From Salinarimonas rosea DSM 21201 (GTDB lineage Bacteria > Pseudomonadota > Alphaproteobacteria > Rhizobiales > Beijerinckiaceae), in the NCBI RefSeq assembly GCF_000429045.1, contig NZ_AUBC01000007.1, positions 186,001 to 250,000 of the forward strand: DNA of 64,000 nt, written 5' to 3'. The notes under the pieces are model-generated. The model saw only the letters and a list, made by a program, of their open reading frames with translations. It was not told where the DNA came from and made no database searches. Shown piece by piece: positions 8,089 through 16,354 of this stretch (positions are counted from its first letter, which is position 1; each line of letters begins with the position of its first letter). Made by a program: the position numbers and the translations under genes.

Positions 8089-9338
8089 GGATTCCTCTGC
8101 GAAACGGCGGTCTACTGCACCGCCGTCGCTCGGGGGGTGTTTATTCGAGCGCGGGTCTTCGCGCGCGATCCTTCGGGGGCGCCACGGTTGGCGCGGCAGC
8201 CCCGTTTCGTGGGTGCCCGAGACGCCCGAGAGGATGTGCGAGGCGCCATTTCGGGCGGCGTTCATGCGCGGGCCGGCGCGCTCCGTCGCCGCGGTGGAGG
8301 CTCGAGCAGGCGCACGGCGCGCTTGAGGTTGTAGACCGTCACCGCCGCGACGGCGTCCGCGCTCACCGTGCCGAGACGTTGACATCGGGCGCGGGCCTGA
8401 CCGTAGAGACGCTTCACGACGCTGAAGACGCCTTCGACTGGGGCGCGACGGCGGGAGATCAGCTTGTTGAGACGCTCCTTCCAGCGCGGCAGCGGCTGGC
8501 CGTTGCTCGTGCGCCGGTGCATGATCCGGGCCTTGATGCCGGCACCCGCGAGCCGCTCGCGGCGCGCTTTCTGCGTGTAGCCGCGATCGGCATAGACCGC
8601 CCGCTCGTCCCCGCAGATCAGCGCGTCGGCCGCCTCGCTGTCCGACACGGCGTTGGCCGTCACCACGATCTTGCGCACCAGCAGCGATCCTTCGTCGACG
8701 CCGATCGACTGCTTGTAGCCGAAGTGGCTCTTGTTGTTCTTGCGCGTGAAGGTCGCGTCCGGCGAGTGTGGGCTGCGCGCCTGCGCCGCTCCTTTCTCGA
8801 ACGGCGGCTTGTTGTGGGCCGCCGCGGTCAGCGTCGCGTCGATCAGCGTGCCCTTCTTGACGATCAGCCCCTTGGCTTCGAGTTGCGCGTTGACCGCCTC
8901 GAAACACGCGTCCAGAAGCCCCGCCGTCGCCGCGGCGTGCCGGAAGCGCAGGATCGTCGTCTCGTCGGGCGTGCGCTCGTCCAGGCCGAAGCCGCAGAAG
9001 CGGCGGAACGAGAGCCGGTCGAGCAGGGCCGCTTCCAGCTGCGGATCGGAGAGCCGATAGAGCGACTGGAGGTACAGCGCCTTGAGCATCGCCAGCGCCG
9101 CGTAGGGTGGGCGACCAGTCTGGCCCTTGCGGATCTCCCGCGCGTGCGCCTCCAGCGGAGCCCAGTCGATCAGGGCGTCGATCGCCTCCAACGGCTTGTT
9201 GGACCCGAGCCGAGGGCCCGTGAAATGGTCGACGAAGCTCATCTGAGACGGCGCCATGACGAATCTCCACAACCCGATCCACCCTCAGTGAATCAGAACG
9301 TCGGGTCACGGCCAAGCCGCCGTTTCGCAGAGGAATCC
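8089..9338. mobile_element. IS5-family insertion sequence, 1250 bp, complete
   Basis: The element is bounded by perfect 22-bp terminal inverted repeats at 8089-8110 and 9317-9338, which start GGATTCCTCTGCGAAACG. A 4-bp direct repeat TGTA flanks it (8085-8088 and 9339-9342), the expected target duplication. It holds one full-length transposase gene on the minus strand. The stretch 8111-8261, between the left end and the transposase stop, has no further gene. Intact ends and an intact open frame suggest recent insertion and possible activity. The insertion point is the centre of a palindromic repeat. Confidence 0.9.
8262..9257 (-). CDS. IS5-family DDE transposase
   Basis: A 331-residue transposase. 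The N-terminal region (FTGPRLGSNKPLEAIDALIDW, then GRPPYAALAMLKALYLQ) is typical of IS5 group proteins. The catalytic triad can be traced: Asp in GTLIDATLTAAA, Asp in AVYADRGYTQ, and Glu in APVEGVFSVVKRLYGQAR. The frame is uninterrupted, so the enzyme is probably functional. The ATG at 9257 (MAPSQMSF) is taken as start; an ATG five codons upstream is equally open. It lies 60 bp inside the right inverted repeat, where an outward-reading promoter would be expected. Confidence 0.92.
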   Translation of the reverse strand: MAPSQMSFVDHFTGPRLGSNKPLEAIDALIDWAPLEAHAREIRKGQTGRPPYAALAMLKALYLQSLYRLSDPQLEAALLDRLSFRRFCGFGLDERTPDETTILRFRHAAATAGLLDACFEAVNAQLEAKGLIVKKGTLIDATLTAAAHNKPPFEKGAAQARSPHSPDATFTRKNNKSHFGYKQSIGVDEGSLLVRKIVVTANAVSDSEAADALICGDERAVYADRGYTQKARRERLAGAGIKARIMHRRTSNGQPLPRWKERLNKLISRRRAPVEGVFSVVKRLYGQARARCQRLGTVSADAVAAVTVYNLKRAVRLLEPPPRRRSAPARA

Positions 9339-9355
9339 TGTAGTGGAAGGAGAAG
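9339..9355. repeat. Right half of the palindromic element split by the IS
   Basis: TGTAGTGGAAGGAGAAG; its first four bases are the second copy of the TGTA target duplication, the rest complements 8073-8083. Confidence 0.75.
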
Positions 9356-9564
9356 TCTCCGCGAGCACGCCTCCAACCGACACCAGGGCGGTTCGTCGCG
9401 ACCGATGGTCGTCTCGTCGGGCAAGTCCGTCCTCGTGGCTCGCCACGATATCACCCGCCGTCCCGGGCGAGGCCCCGCTCGCACACCCCCTCCAGCCCCG
9501 CGCAAGCCTCTCCCCCGATCCTCCTCGCACGAGAGAGGCGCCGGGATCGGCGCGAGGAGGCCCC

Positions 9565-10344
9565 ATGCTGGCGACGGCCCTGTCCTACCGGCTCGTGGCG
9601 AGCGACCTGCCGCGCTCGCTCGAGCGTACCGCGCAGACGCCCCAGGCGGCGCGGGAGATCGCGTACTACGAGGAGACGATCGGGCAGGTGAAGTCCATGG
9701 AGGACTTCCTCGCCGACGATCGCCTGTTCTCCTTCGCCATGAAGGCGCACGGCCTCTCCGACATGACCTACGCCAAGGGCTTCATGCGCAAGGCGCTCTC
9801 GGAGGGCATCGATTCCCGCGACGCCTTCGCCATGAAGCTCGTCGACCGGCGCTACCGGGACTTCGTCGAGGCCTTCAACTTCAAGCGCTACGGCGAGACG
9901 ACGACGGTCTTCTCGCGCGCCGTGCAGGGCACGATCGACAAGTACGTCCGCCAGACGCTGGAGGAGACGCAGGGTGCGCAGAACGAGGGCGTGCGCCTCG
10001 CGCTCTACTTCGAGCGCAAGGCGTCCGGCCTCACCAGCCCCTACCAGATCCTGGCCGATCCCGCGCTCGCGCAGGTGGTTCGCACCGCTCTCGGGCTGCC
10101 CGACTCGATCCAGGGCGCGGACGTCGACAAGCAGGCGCGCCTGATCGAGAACCGGCTCGACCTCGCCGACATGAAGGACCCGGGCAAGCTCTCCGCCTTC
10201 CTCGAGCGCTTCGCCGCGCTCTGGGACGTCGCCAACCCGCCGGTGGCGCCGCAGGTGCCGACCATCGCGATCGGCCAGCCGGTCACGGCTCAGATCGGCT
10301 CGGACGTGCTGATGAGCCTGCAATCGATCCGCTTCGGACGCTAG
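9565..10344 (+). CDS. DUF1217 flagellar-cluster protein
   Basis: A 259-residue soluble, helical protein. The stretches YYEETIGQVKSMEDFLADDRLFSF and KFMRKAL-like repeats match the DUF1217 family, which in Hyphomicrobiales sits beside flagellar basal-body genes and has been treated as a flagellar or motility protein; its exact function is not known. The ATG at 9565 has GCGAGGAGG immediately upstream. It is followed after 20 bp by flgF, with which it is very likely cotranscribed. The IS lies only 225 bp upstream, so promoter disruption is conceivable, though the gap retains ordinary non-coding sequence. Confidence 0.8.
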   Translation: MLATALSYRLVASDLPRSLERTAQTPQAAREIAYYEETIGQVKSMEDFLADDRLFSFAMKAHGLSDMTYAKGFMRKALSEGIDSRDAFAMKLVDRRYRDFVEAFNFKRYGETTTVFSRAVQGTIDKYVRQTLEETQGAQNEGVRLALYFERKASGLTSPYQILADPALAQVVRTALGLPDSIQGADVDKQARLIENRLDLADMKDPGKLSAFLERFAALWDVANPPVAPQVPTIAIGQPVTAQIGSDVLMSLQSIRFGR

Positions 10345-10364
10345 AGCGAGCCACGAGACAGCCC

Positions 10365-11096
10365 ATGCAGCCCTCCATCTACGTCGCCCTCTCGGGCCAG
10401 GTGGCGCTCGAGCGCCGCATGGAGACGATCGCCCGCAACGTCGCCAACATGTCGACGGTGGGCTACCGCGCCGACGAGATCACCTTCGAGCAACTGCTCT
10501 CAACCGCCGGCAAGGACCCGGTCGCCTTCGCCTCGGCCGGCGAGACCTTCGTGTCGCGCAACGCCGGCGGGCTGCAGCAGACCGGGAACCTGCTCGACTT
10601 CGCCGTGGACGGTGACGCGTTCTTCGCCTTCGAGGGGCCGAACGGGCCGGTCTACACCCGCGACGGGCGCTTCTCGATGAACGCGAACGGCGAGCTCGTC
10701 ACCACGGCGGGGTACCGCGTGCTCGACGCGGGCTTCGCGCCGATCCAGCTCGACGCCGACGGCGGCCCCCCGTCCGCCGCCCGCGACGGCATGCTCGAGC
10801 AGGGCGGCGTCCAGGTCGGCGCGCTCGGCCTGTTCGCCATCCCCGAGGCCGCGCGGCTCGGACGCTTCGAGAATTCCGGCGTCGTGCCCGACCTGCCGGC
10901 CGAGCCGGTGCTCGACTTCGTCGGCAACGGCGTCGCCCAGGGCTTCGTCGAGGGCGCCAACGTCAATCCCGTGCTGGAGATGACGCGCCTCGTCATGGTC
11001 TCGCGGGCCTTCGACGCGGTGTCGAAGACGATCGAGCAGTCGGAGCGCACGCAGTCGAGCGCGATCCGCACGCTCGGCGGCGAGGGCGGCGCCTGA
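10365..11096 (+). CDS. flgF: Flagellar basal-body rod protein FlgF
   Basis: A 243-residue rod protein. The N-terminus MQPSIYVALSGQVALERRME followed by ARNVANMSTVGYR is the flagellar rod N-terminal motif. The middle GNLLDFAVDGDAFFAFEGPNGPVYTRDGRFSMN is the FlgE/F/G core. The C-terminus, SNVNP-like EGANVNPVLEMTRLVMVSRAFDAV, is the FlgG C-terminal domain. FlgF is a proximal rod subunit exported by the flagellar type III apparatus without a cleaved signal. Its stop overlaps the next start (TGATG). Confidence 0.93.
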   Translation: MQPSIYVALSGQVALERRMETIARNVANMSTVGYRADEITFEQLLSTAGKDPVAFASAGETFVSRNAGGLQQTGNLLDFAVDGDAFFAFEGPNGPVYTRDGRFSMNANGELVTTAGYRVLDAGFAPIQLDADGGPPSAARDGMLEQGGVQVGALGLFAIPEAARLGRFENSGVVPDLPAEPVLDFVGNGVAQGFVEGANVNPVLEMTRLVMVSRAFDAVSKTIEQSERTQSSAIRTLGGEGGA

Positions 11097-11635
11097 TGAG
11101 CGAGGTCGTCGTCCCGCTCTCCGCCCCGCCCGTCGGGCTCGCCATGGATGCGCAGGCGCACGCGCGCATCGGCCGGCTGGAGGCCGCGCGCGAGGCGCTG
11201 CGGCTCGCGCGCACGCCGCCCCCGCCGCTGCCGACGGCGAACCCGCCGATCCCGCCCTCCTTCGAGGAGGCGCTGATCGCCCGTGCGCTGCACGCCGCCG
11301 CCAACGCGCCCCCGCCACCGCCGATCCCGCCGCCGCCGCAGACGCCCGCCGACGCCTCCATCGACCTCTGGGCGAGCGAGGGCGTGCCCGCGATGCGCGG
11401 CGCACCGACGCTCGCCACCGCCGCCGGAACCGCGCCGGCGGCAGCCGTCGATCCGCGCGATGCCTGGGCACCCCCGCCGGAGGCGCCGCCGTCGGCGCCG
11501 GTCGTGGTCGACGCCGCGCGCCTCGCCGCCGATCCGCGCAGCGTCTTCTCGGCGCAGGTGATCGAGGCCCTGCGCGCGCGCCATCTCGGCGACGTGCCGC
11601 TGCGGGCGCCGGAGCGCGGGGCGGACAGGCCGTGA
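11096..11635 (+). CDS. Proline/alanine-rich protein between flgF and fliI
   Basis: A 179-residue low-complexity protein with several polyproline runs (for example TPPPPLPTANPPIPP at 39-53 and PPPPPIPPPPQTP near 75-87). It has no signal peptide or membrane segment and looks largely disordered. I do not recognise a family. Its start overlaps the flgF stop by one base (TGATG) and its stop overlaps the fliI start, so it is translationally coupled inside the flagellar operon. This argues that it is a real gene with a flagellar-assembly role, but the function is unknown. A FliH- or FliJ-like helper of FliI is possible from position alone; sequence does not support it. Confidence 0.65.
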   Translation: MSEVVVPLSAPPVGLAMDAQAHARIGRLEAAREALRLARTPPPPLPTANPPIPPSFEEALIARALHAAANAPPPPPIPPPPQTPADASIDLWASEGVPAMRGAPTLATAAGTAPAAAVDPRDAWAPPPEAPPSAPVVVDAARLAADPRSVFSAQVIEALRARHLGDVPLRAPERGADRP

Positions 11636-12972
11636 GCCCGCCGCGCCCCGCCAACGCCCTCGACCGCCTCGCCGACGCCGTCGGCCGTGCGGCCCGCGAC
11701 GTGCCGCTCGTGGCCGAGGGCGGCGTCGTCGCCGCCGTGGCCCCCGGGCACTACCGCGTGGGCGGCCTCTCGCCCTTCCTGAAGCTCGGCGAGCGGGTCG
11801 CGATCCCCGGCGCCGACGGACCGCAGATCGGGGAGGTCGTGCGCATCGATGCGCGGGGCGCCACGGTCAAGCCCTTCGAGGGCGCCATCGACGCCCGGCT
11901 CGGGACCCGCACCTGGCGCATGGAGCCGGTCTCGCTGCAGCCGGACCCCACCTGGAAGGGCCGTGTGGTCGACGCGCTCGGGCGTCCGATCGACGGGCGC
12001 GGACCGCTGCGGCACGGGGCGACGATCGTCCACCCCTTCCGCGAGCCCCCGCCGGCCATGCGCCGCGCACGTCTCGGCGGGCACTTCCGGACCGGCGTGC
12101 GGGCCATCGACCTGTTCACGCCGCTCTGCGCCGGCCAGCGCATCGGCGTCTTCGCCGGGTCGGGGGTGGGCAAGTCGACGCTGATCTCGATGCTCGCCGC
12201 CGCGCAGACCGTCGACACGGTGGTGATCGCGCTCGTCGGCGAGCGCGGGCGCGAGGTGCGCGAGTTCCTGGAGGAGACGCTCGGCGCGAACCGCGACAAG
12301 GCGGTGATGGTGGTCTCCACCGGCGACGAGAGCCCGATGATGCGCCGCCTCGCGCCCAACACCGCCATGGCGATCGCCGAGTTCTTCCGCGACCGCGGCG
12401 AGCACGTGCTGCTCATCGCCGATTCGGTCACGCGCTACGCCCACGCCGCCCGCGACGTGGCGCTCGCCGCCGGCGAGCCCGCGGTCTCGCGCGGCTATCC
12501 GCCGAGCGTGTTCTCCGACCTGCCGCGGCTGCTCGAGCGGGCCGGCCCCGGCTACGAGGGGACGGGCACGATCACGGGGATCTTCTCCGTGCTCGTCGAC
12601 GGTGACGACCACAACGACCCCGTCGCCGATGCGATCCGCGGCACGCTCGACGGCCACATCGTGCTCGAGCGCTGGATCGCCGACCGCGGCCGCTACCCGG
12701 CGATGAACCCGCTCACCTCGATCTCGCGGCTCTCGCGCAAGGTCTGGTCCCCCGAGGAGCAGGCGCTGGTGCGCTCCTTCTGCGCGCTGATCGCCCGCTT
12801 CGAGGAGACCCGCGACCTGCGCCTGATGGGAGCCTGGCAACCGGGCGCCGACCCCGACCTCGACCGCGCCGTCGCGATCGTGCCCAGGCTCTACGACGCG
12901 CTCAGGCAGGACCCGGCCTCGCCGAAGAGCGAGGATCCGTACCGGGAGCTGGCGGTGCTGCTGAAGGGGTGA
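11632..12972 (+). CDS. fliI: Flagellum-specific ATPase FliI
   Basis: A 446-residue F1-like ATPase that energises the flagellar type III export apparatus at the cytoplasmic base. Walker A is GSGVGKST (176-183) and Walker B lies in HVLLIADSVTRYAHAARDV. The T3SS-ATPase signatures SRGYPPSVFSDLPRLLERAG and PAMNPLTSISR are present. Start is GTG at 11632, overlapping the upstream stop by 4 bases (GTGA), typical of coupled translation. The length matches FliI from other alphaproteobacteria. The operon ends here; the next gene is an unrelated toxin-antitoxin pair. Confidence 0.95.
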   Translation: MSPPRPANALDRLADAVGRAARDVPLVAEGGVVAAVAPGHYRVGGLSPFLKLGERVAIPGADGPQIGEVVRIDARGATVKPFEGAIDARLGTRTWRMEPVSLQPDPTWKGRVVDALGRPIDGRGPLRHGATIVHPFREPPPAMRRARLGGHFRTGVRAIDLFTPLCAGQRIGVFAGSGVGKSTLISMLAAAQTVDTVVIALVGERGREVREFLEETLGANRDKAVMVVSTGDESPMMRRLAPNTAMAIAEFFRDRGEHVLLIADSVTRYAHAARDVALAAGEPAVSRGYPPSVFSDLPRLLERAGPGYEGTGTITGIFSVLVDGDDHNDPVADAIRGTLDGHIVLERWIADRGRYPAMNPLTSISRLSRKVWSPEEQALVRSFCALIARFEETRDLRLMGAWQPGADPDLDRAVAIVPRLYDALRQDPASPKSEDPYRELAVLLKG

Positions 12973-13029
12973 GCGCCTGTCGCGCTCACTCCGCAGGGCC
13001 GGAGGCATGGAACGCCACGGCACGGACTA

Positions 13030-13063
13030 TTGACGGCGCGAGCAGCCCTATCATATTGATAGG
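13030..13063 (+). promoter_or_regulatory. Promoter with palindromic operator for the DUF4258/HTH pair
   Basis: TTGACG at 13030-13035 and CATATT at 13052-13057 (16-bp spacing) form a plausible -35/-10. Over the -10 lies a perfect palindrome, CCTATCA-TAT-TGATAGG (13047-13063), ending 3 bp before the toxin start. An operator at this place would let the HTH antitoxin shut off its own operon. Confidence 0.6.
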
Positions 13064-13066
13064 TGC

Positions 13067-13378
13067 ATGACCGCGGAAGTGATCCCCTTCCCCGAGCGAC
13101 CCTCCCGCCAGGAGCTGGAGGCGCGCGTGCGCGCCTTGGCGCAGAATACCGGCAACATCAATTTCGAGGCGCCGCACTTCCAGGAGCGACTGCAGGAAAG
13201 GGGGATCTTGATGCGTCAGGTCCTGGACGTCCTGCGCAATGGCGAAGCGATCCATGGACCGACCAAGGATCAGTGGGGCGATTGGCGAATCAAGATGCGA
13301 AGACTCACCGCCGGCCGACGTGTGCAGGTCGTCGTCGCCGTACGTGAGACCGAGCTGATCGCCATAACGGTTATCTAG
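13067..13378 (+). CDS. DUF4258 putative toxin (type II toxin-antitoxin)
   Basis: A 103-residue protein. The stretch FQERLQERGILMRQVLDVLRNGE followed by DWRIKMRRLTAGRRVQVVVAV and ITVI matches the DUF4258 fold, related to RelE/MqsR-type ribonucleases. The family name is from memory of the pattern H/E-rich helix followed by beta strands with conserved Arg. It is followed 9 bp later by an HTH protein, the toxin-first order of MqsR-MqsA and HigB-HigA systems. Likely role: mRNA cleavage under stress, held in check by the partner. Direct catalytic residues cannot be assigned with confidence. Confidence 0.7.
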   Translation: MTAEVIPFPERPSRQELEARVRALAQNTGNINFEAPHFQERLQERGILMRQVLDVLRNGEAIHGPTKDQWGDWRIKMRRLTAGRRVQVVVAVRETELIAITVI

Positions 13379-13387
13379 GAGCACCTC

Positions 13388-13849
13388 ATGACCGAGCCGT
13401 ACCACTATCGGGAGAGCGGGCTCGACGATGTCTATCTCGCGAGCGGATTCCGCCGGATCGAGAGCGGGGGGCGCTCGTTCGTGGCGATCGACGACATCGA
13501 TGGCCTGCACGAGGCGATCGGCCGCCATCTCGTCGAGGAGACACGCCGGCTGACGGGTGCGCAGTTCCGGTTCCTGCGCACCGAGCTCGGCCTGTCGCAG
13601 GCGTCGCTCGCCCGGTTGCTCGACGTCTCCGAGCAGAGCGTCGCACGGTGGGAGAAGGGCAAGACGCGCCGCGTCGACGCCGTCGCCGATCGCTTGCTGC
13701 GGCTTCTCTATGCGGAGCATCGGGGCGGCGACGCGCGGGTCGGGGCGTACCTGAGGCGCATCGCAGACCTGGAGGACGAGGCCGATCGCGTCATCACCTT
13801 CGCCGAGACCGAGGAGGGCTGGGAGCCGACGGCACCCGTGGCGGCGTGA
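13388..13849 (+). CDS. HTH antitoxin, MqsA/XRE-like
   Basis: A 153-residue DNA-binding protein. The central helix-turn-helix (about 57-90) reads LTGAQFRFLRTELGLSQASLARLLDV then SEQSVARWEKGK. Unlike E. coli MqsA there is no N-terminal zinc-binding cysteine cluster; instead there is a short domain starting MTEPYHYRESGLDDVYLASGF, seen in antitoxins paired with DUF4258 proteins. The acidic C-terminal tail (DRVITFAETEEGWEP) could wrap the toxin. Located 9 bp after the toxin gene; an operator palindrome sits before the pair. Confidence 0.75.
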   Translation: MTEPYHYRESGLDDVYLASGFRRIESGGRSFVAIDDIDGLHEAIGRHLVEETRRLTGAQFRFLRTELGLSQASLARLLDVSEQSVARWEKGKTRRVDAVADRLLRLLYAEHRGGDARVGAYLRRIADLEDEADRVITFAETEEGWEPTAPVAA

Positions 13850-13869
13850 CCGCCGCGGCGGGGCCGCGG

Positions 13870-14115
13870 TCAAGCCTCGCCGTCGGCGCCGGCCGACGGG
13901 GCGCCGCCGTCCCCCTCCTGCCATTCCAGCAGGTCGCCCGGCTGGCAGCGCAGCGCGCGGCAGATCTTGTCGAGCGTCTCGAAGCGCACGCCGCGGACCT
14001 TGCCGGACTTGAGCAGCGAGAGGTTCTGCTCGGAGATGCCGACGATGGCGGCGAGCTCCTTCGAGCGCATCTTGCGCCGGGCGAGCATGACGTCGAGGTT
14101 GACCACGATCGGCAT
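13870..14115 (-). CDS. Small XRE-family transcriptional regulator
   Basis: An 81-residue Cro/CI-type repressor that is almost only a helix-turn-helix: MPIVVNLDVMLARRKMRSKELAAIVGISEQNLSLLKSGKVRGVRFETLDKICRAL, split here as one HTH of about 60 residues. A short tail (QPGDLLEWQEG) follows. It belongs to the YozG-like group that is nearly always encoded with a DUF2975 membrane protein. Its ATG overlaps the stop of that gene by one base (TGATG). It most likely represses its own operon through the palindrome at 14747-14771. Confidence 0.85.
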   Translation of the reverse strand: MPIVVNLDVMLARRKMRSKELAAIVGISEQNLSLLKSGKVRGVRFETLDKICRALRCQPGDLLEWQEGDGGAPSAGADGEA

Positions 14116-14666
14116 CAGACGAACGCCTCGTTCTCCTCGGCGAGGCGCGCGGCCTCCGCCATCACCCAGCCGACGACGACGAGGAGCCCGCCGGCGATGG
14201 CCATGACGATGGGGTCGTCGCTCACCGCGATCTGCACGGTGCGCTGGCCGGGCGGGTTGCCGAGCGTCAGGACGAGGGAGGTCAGCCCGCTCGAGACCAG
14301 GGCGGCGGCCGGCATCAGCGCGAGCGCCGCGCCCATGCGGACCAGGCGGCGCCCGGACGCCTCGGTGAAGATCGGCCCGTCGCGCCAGCCGCGGAACAGC
14401 GCGTGGGCGTGCCACAGGCCGTAGAGGGAGAGCGCCACCGGGATCGCCCCGGTGACGAAACCCGCCGCGATCGAGGCGGGGGTGAGCGTGAAGGCGGCGC
14501 CGGGCGGCAGGACCTCGCGGGCGGCGAGCTCGGCGAGCCCGTCCGGGTGGAGGAAGATCGCGACGTAGGCCACGACCTGCAGGGCCGCGACGACGATGGT
14601 CAGGACCGCCATCGTCGCGGAAACCTTGGCGATGCGCCGGGCGCGGGTGGGTGCTGCGTTGGGCAT
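14115..14666 (-). CDS. DUF2975 membrane protein
   Basis: A 183-residue inner-membrane protein with four predicted hydrophobic helices: about 20-40 (TMAVLTIVVAALQVVAYVAIF), 65-90, 108-130 and 160-178. This topology and the adjacent small XRE regulator identify the DUF2975 family. Function is unknown; such pairs are thought to sense a membrane-related signal. The start at 14666 (MPNAAPTRARR) is followed closely by the first helix; an in-frame start 21 codons upstream would add an unlikely Gly/Arg leader. Promoter region upstream is unusually AT-rich for this genome. Confidence 0.8.
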   Translation of the reverse strand: MPNAAPTRARRIAKVSATMAVLTIVVAALQVVAYVAIFLHPDGLAELAAREVLPPGAAFTLTPASIAAGFVTGAIPVALSLYGLWHAHALFRGWRDGPIFTEASGRRLVRMGAALALMPAAALVSSGLTSLVLTLGNPPGQRTVQIAVSDDPIVMAIAGGLLVVVGWVMAEAARLAEENEAFV

Positions 14667-14746
14667 GACCTGTCCTCTTCCTCGTCCGACGGCGTGCTGC
14701 GCGCCGCTGGAGGGTAGGTAGGCCTTCAATTCTCCTTTTGCAAGAT

Positions 14747-14771
14747 AAAATTCATGTCTAGCATGAATTTT
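14747..14771. promoter_or_regulatory. Palindromic operator before the DUF2975/XRE pair
   Basis: A perfect 10-bp inverted repeat, AAAATTCATG (14747-14756) and CATGAATTTT (14762-14771), spacer TCTAG. It lies in an AT-rich island 80 bp upstream of the DUF2975 start, the right place and shape for a dimeric XRE repressor site. Confidence 0.65.
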
Positions 14772-14804
14772 CTCGCCGCTGCTCTCCTGGAAACCGCTCC
14801 CCTC

Positions 14805-14846
14805 GACGAGGAGAGCCCCGACCGTCGCCGGCCGGGGCTCCTCGTC
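14805..14846 (-). terminator. Stem-loop downstream of ahcY
   Basis: Arms GACGAGGAGAGCCCCG (14805-14820) and CGGGGCTCCTCGTC (14833-14846) pair over 14 bp with one bulged A. The structure starts 42 bp after the ahcY stop on the minus strand. No U-tract follows, so termination efficiency is uncertain, but the position fits a transcript end. Confidence 0.55.
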
Positions 14847-14887
14847 TCGCGTCGCGCCGCGGCGTCACCGCCGCCGGCATCATCCGC

Positions 14888-16288
14888 TCAGTAGCGGTAG
14901 TGCTCCGGCTTGAACGGGCCGCTGTCCTTCACGCCGATGTAGTCGGCCTGGTCCGGCCGCAGCTTCGAGAGCTTTGCGCCGATCTTCTCCAGGTGGAGCA
15001 TGGCGACCTTCTCGTCGAGGTGCTTGGGCAGGACGTAGACCTGGTTCTCGTACTTGCCCGTGTTCTGCCACAGCTCGATCTGGGCGAGCGTCTGGTTGGT
15101 GAACGAGGCGGACATGACGAAGGACGGGTGGCCCATGGCGTTGCCCAGGTTCACCAGCCGGCCCTCGGAGAGCAGGATCATGCGCTTGCCGTCGGGGAAC
15201 TCGATCTCGTCGACCTGCGGCTTGATGTTGGTCCACTTGTAGTTCCGCAGGGCCTGAACCTGGATCTCGTTGTCGAAGTGGCCGATGTTGCAGACGATGG
15301 CGCGGTCCTTCATGGCCCGCATGTGGTCGGCCGTGATCACGTCCTTGTTGCCCGTGGCGGTGACGAAGATGTCGGCGCGCGGGGCGGCGTCCTCCATCGT
15401 CACGACCTCGTAGCCCTCCATCGCCGCCTGCAGGGCGCAGATCGGGTCGACCTCGGAGACCATGACGCGGCAGCCGGCCTGGCGCAGCGAGGCGGCCGAG
15501 CCCTTGCCGACGTCGCCGTAGCCGGCGACCATGGCGAGCTTGCCGGCCATCATCACGTCGGTGCCGCGGCGGATGCCGTCGACGAGCGACTCGCGGCAGC
15601 CGTACAGGTTGTCGAACTTCGACTTGGTGACCGAGTCGTTCACGTTGATGGCCGGGAAGAGCAGCTTGCCCTCCTTCGCCATGATGTAGAGCCGGTGCAC
15701 ACCCGTGGTCGTCTCCTCGGAGACGCCCTTGATCGAGGTGGCGAGCTCGTTGAACCAGCCCTTCGGCTTCTCGCCGAGCAGGCGGTTGATCAGCGCGAAG
15801 AGGACCTCCTCCTCCTCGGAGCCGGGCTTCGACAGGAACGCCGTGTCCCCGTCCTCGGCGCGCTTGCCGAGGTGGACGAGCATGGTGGCGTCGCCGCCGT
15901 CGTCGAGGATCATGTTGGGCATGCCGCCGCCGTGCCAGTCGAACAGCATGGCGGTGTAGTCCCAGTAGTCCTTCAGGCTCTCGCCCTTCCAGGCGAAGAC
16001 CGGCGTGCCGGCGGCCGCGATCGCAGCGGCGGCGTGGTCCTGGGTCGAGTAGATGTTGCACGATACCCAGCGCACGTCCGCGCCGAGCGCCTTGAGCGTC
16101 TCGATCAGCACCGCCGTCTGGATGGTCATGTGCAGCGAGCCGGCGATGCGCGCGCCCTCGAGCGGCTGCGACGGGCCGTACTCCTCGCGCGTGGCCATGA
16201 GGCCCGGCATCTCGGTCTCGGCGATCGAGATCTCCTTGCGGCCCCAATCGGCGAGCGAGATGTCCTTGACGATATAGTCCTGCGCCAT
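14888..16288 (-). CDS. ahcY: S-adenosylhomocysteine hydrolase
   Basis: A 466-residue enzyme that splits S-adenosylhomocysteine to adenosine and homocysteine in the methyl cycle, using tightly bound NAD. The Rossmann motif [14 protein letters not shown], the substrate region [13 protein letters not shown] and the C-terminal lysine/tyrosine pair near the end (KPEHYRY) are present. The length with the alphaproteobacterial insertion is normal for this group. The ATG at 16288 ([10 protein letters not shown]) fits homologues; a longer frame upstream reads into non-coding sequence. A near-palindrome at 16355-16376 precedes it. Methylation-heavy metabolism elsewhere in the window would raise demand for this enzyme, but no direct link is shown. 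Confidence 0.97.
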   Translation of the reverse strand: MAQDYIVKDISLADWGRKEISIAETEMPGLMATREEYGPSQPLEGARIAGSLHMTIQTAVLIETLKALGADVRWVSCNIYSTQDHAAAAIAAAGTPVFAWKGESLKDYWDYTAMLFDWHGGGMPNMILDDGGDATMLVHLGKRAEDGDTAFLSKPGSEEEEVLFALINRLLGEKPKGWFNELATSIKGVSEETTTGVHRLYIMAKEGKLLFPAINVNDSVTKSKFDNLYGCRESLVDGIRRGTDVMMAGKLAMVAGYGDVGKGSAASLRQAGCRVMVSEVDPICALQAAMEGYEVVTMEDAAPRADIFVTATGNKDVITADHMRAMKDRAIVCNIGHFDNEIQVQALRNYKWTNIKPQVDEIEFPDGKRMILLSEGRLVNLGNAMGHPSFVMSASFTNQTLAQIELWQNTGKYENQVYVLPKHLDEKVAMLHLEKIGAKLSKLRPDQADYIGVKDSGPFKPEHYRY

Positions 16289-16354
16289 CGTGAGAGTCCC
16301 TTCGGTGTCGTGGTTCGGCGATGCCATAGCAGACCCCGCAGCCGATGGCAATCA

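Noticed and set aside
9343-9564. Open frame upstream of the DUF1217 gene as an N-terminal extension
   Set aside because: It begins in the repeat beside the IS and reads low-complexity sequence; the ATG at 9565 has a strong ribosome site.
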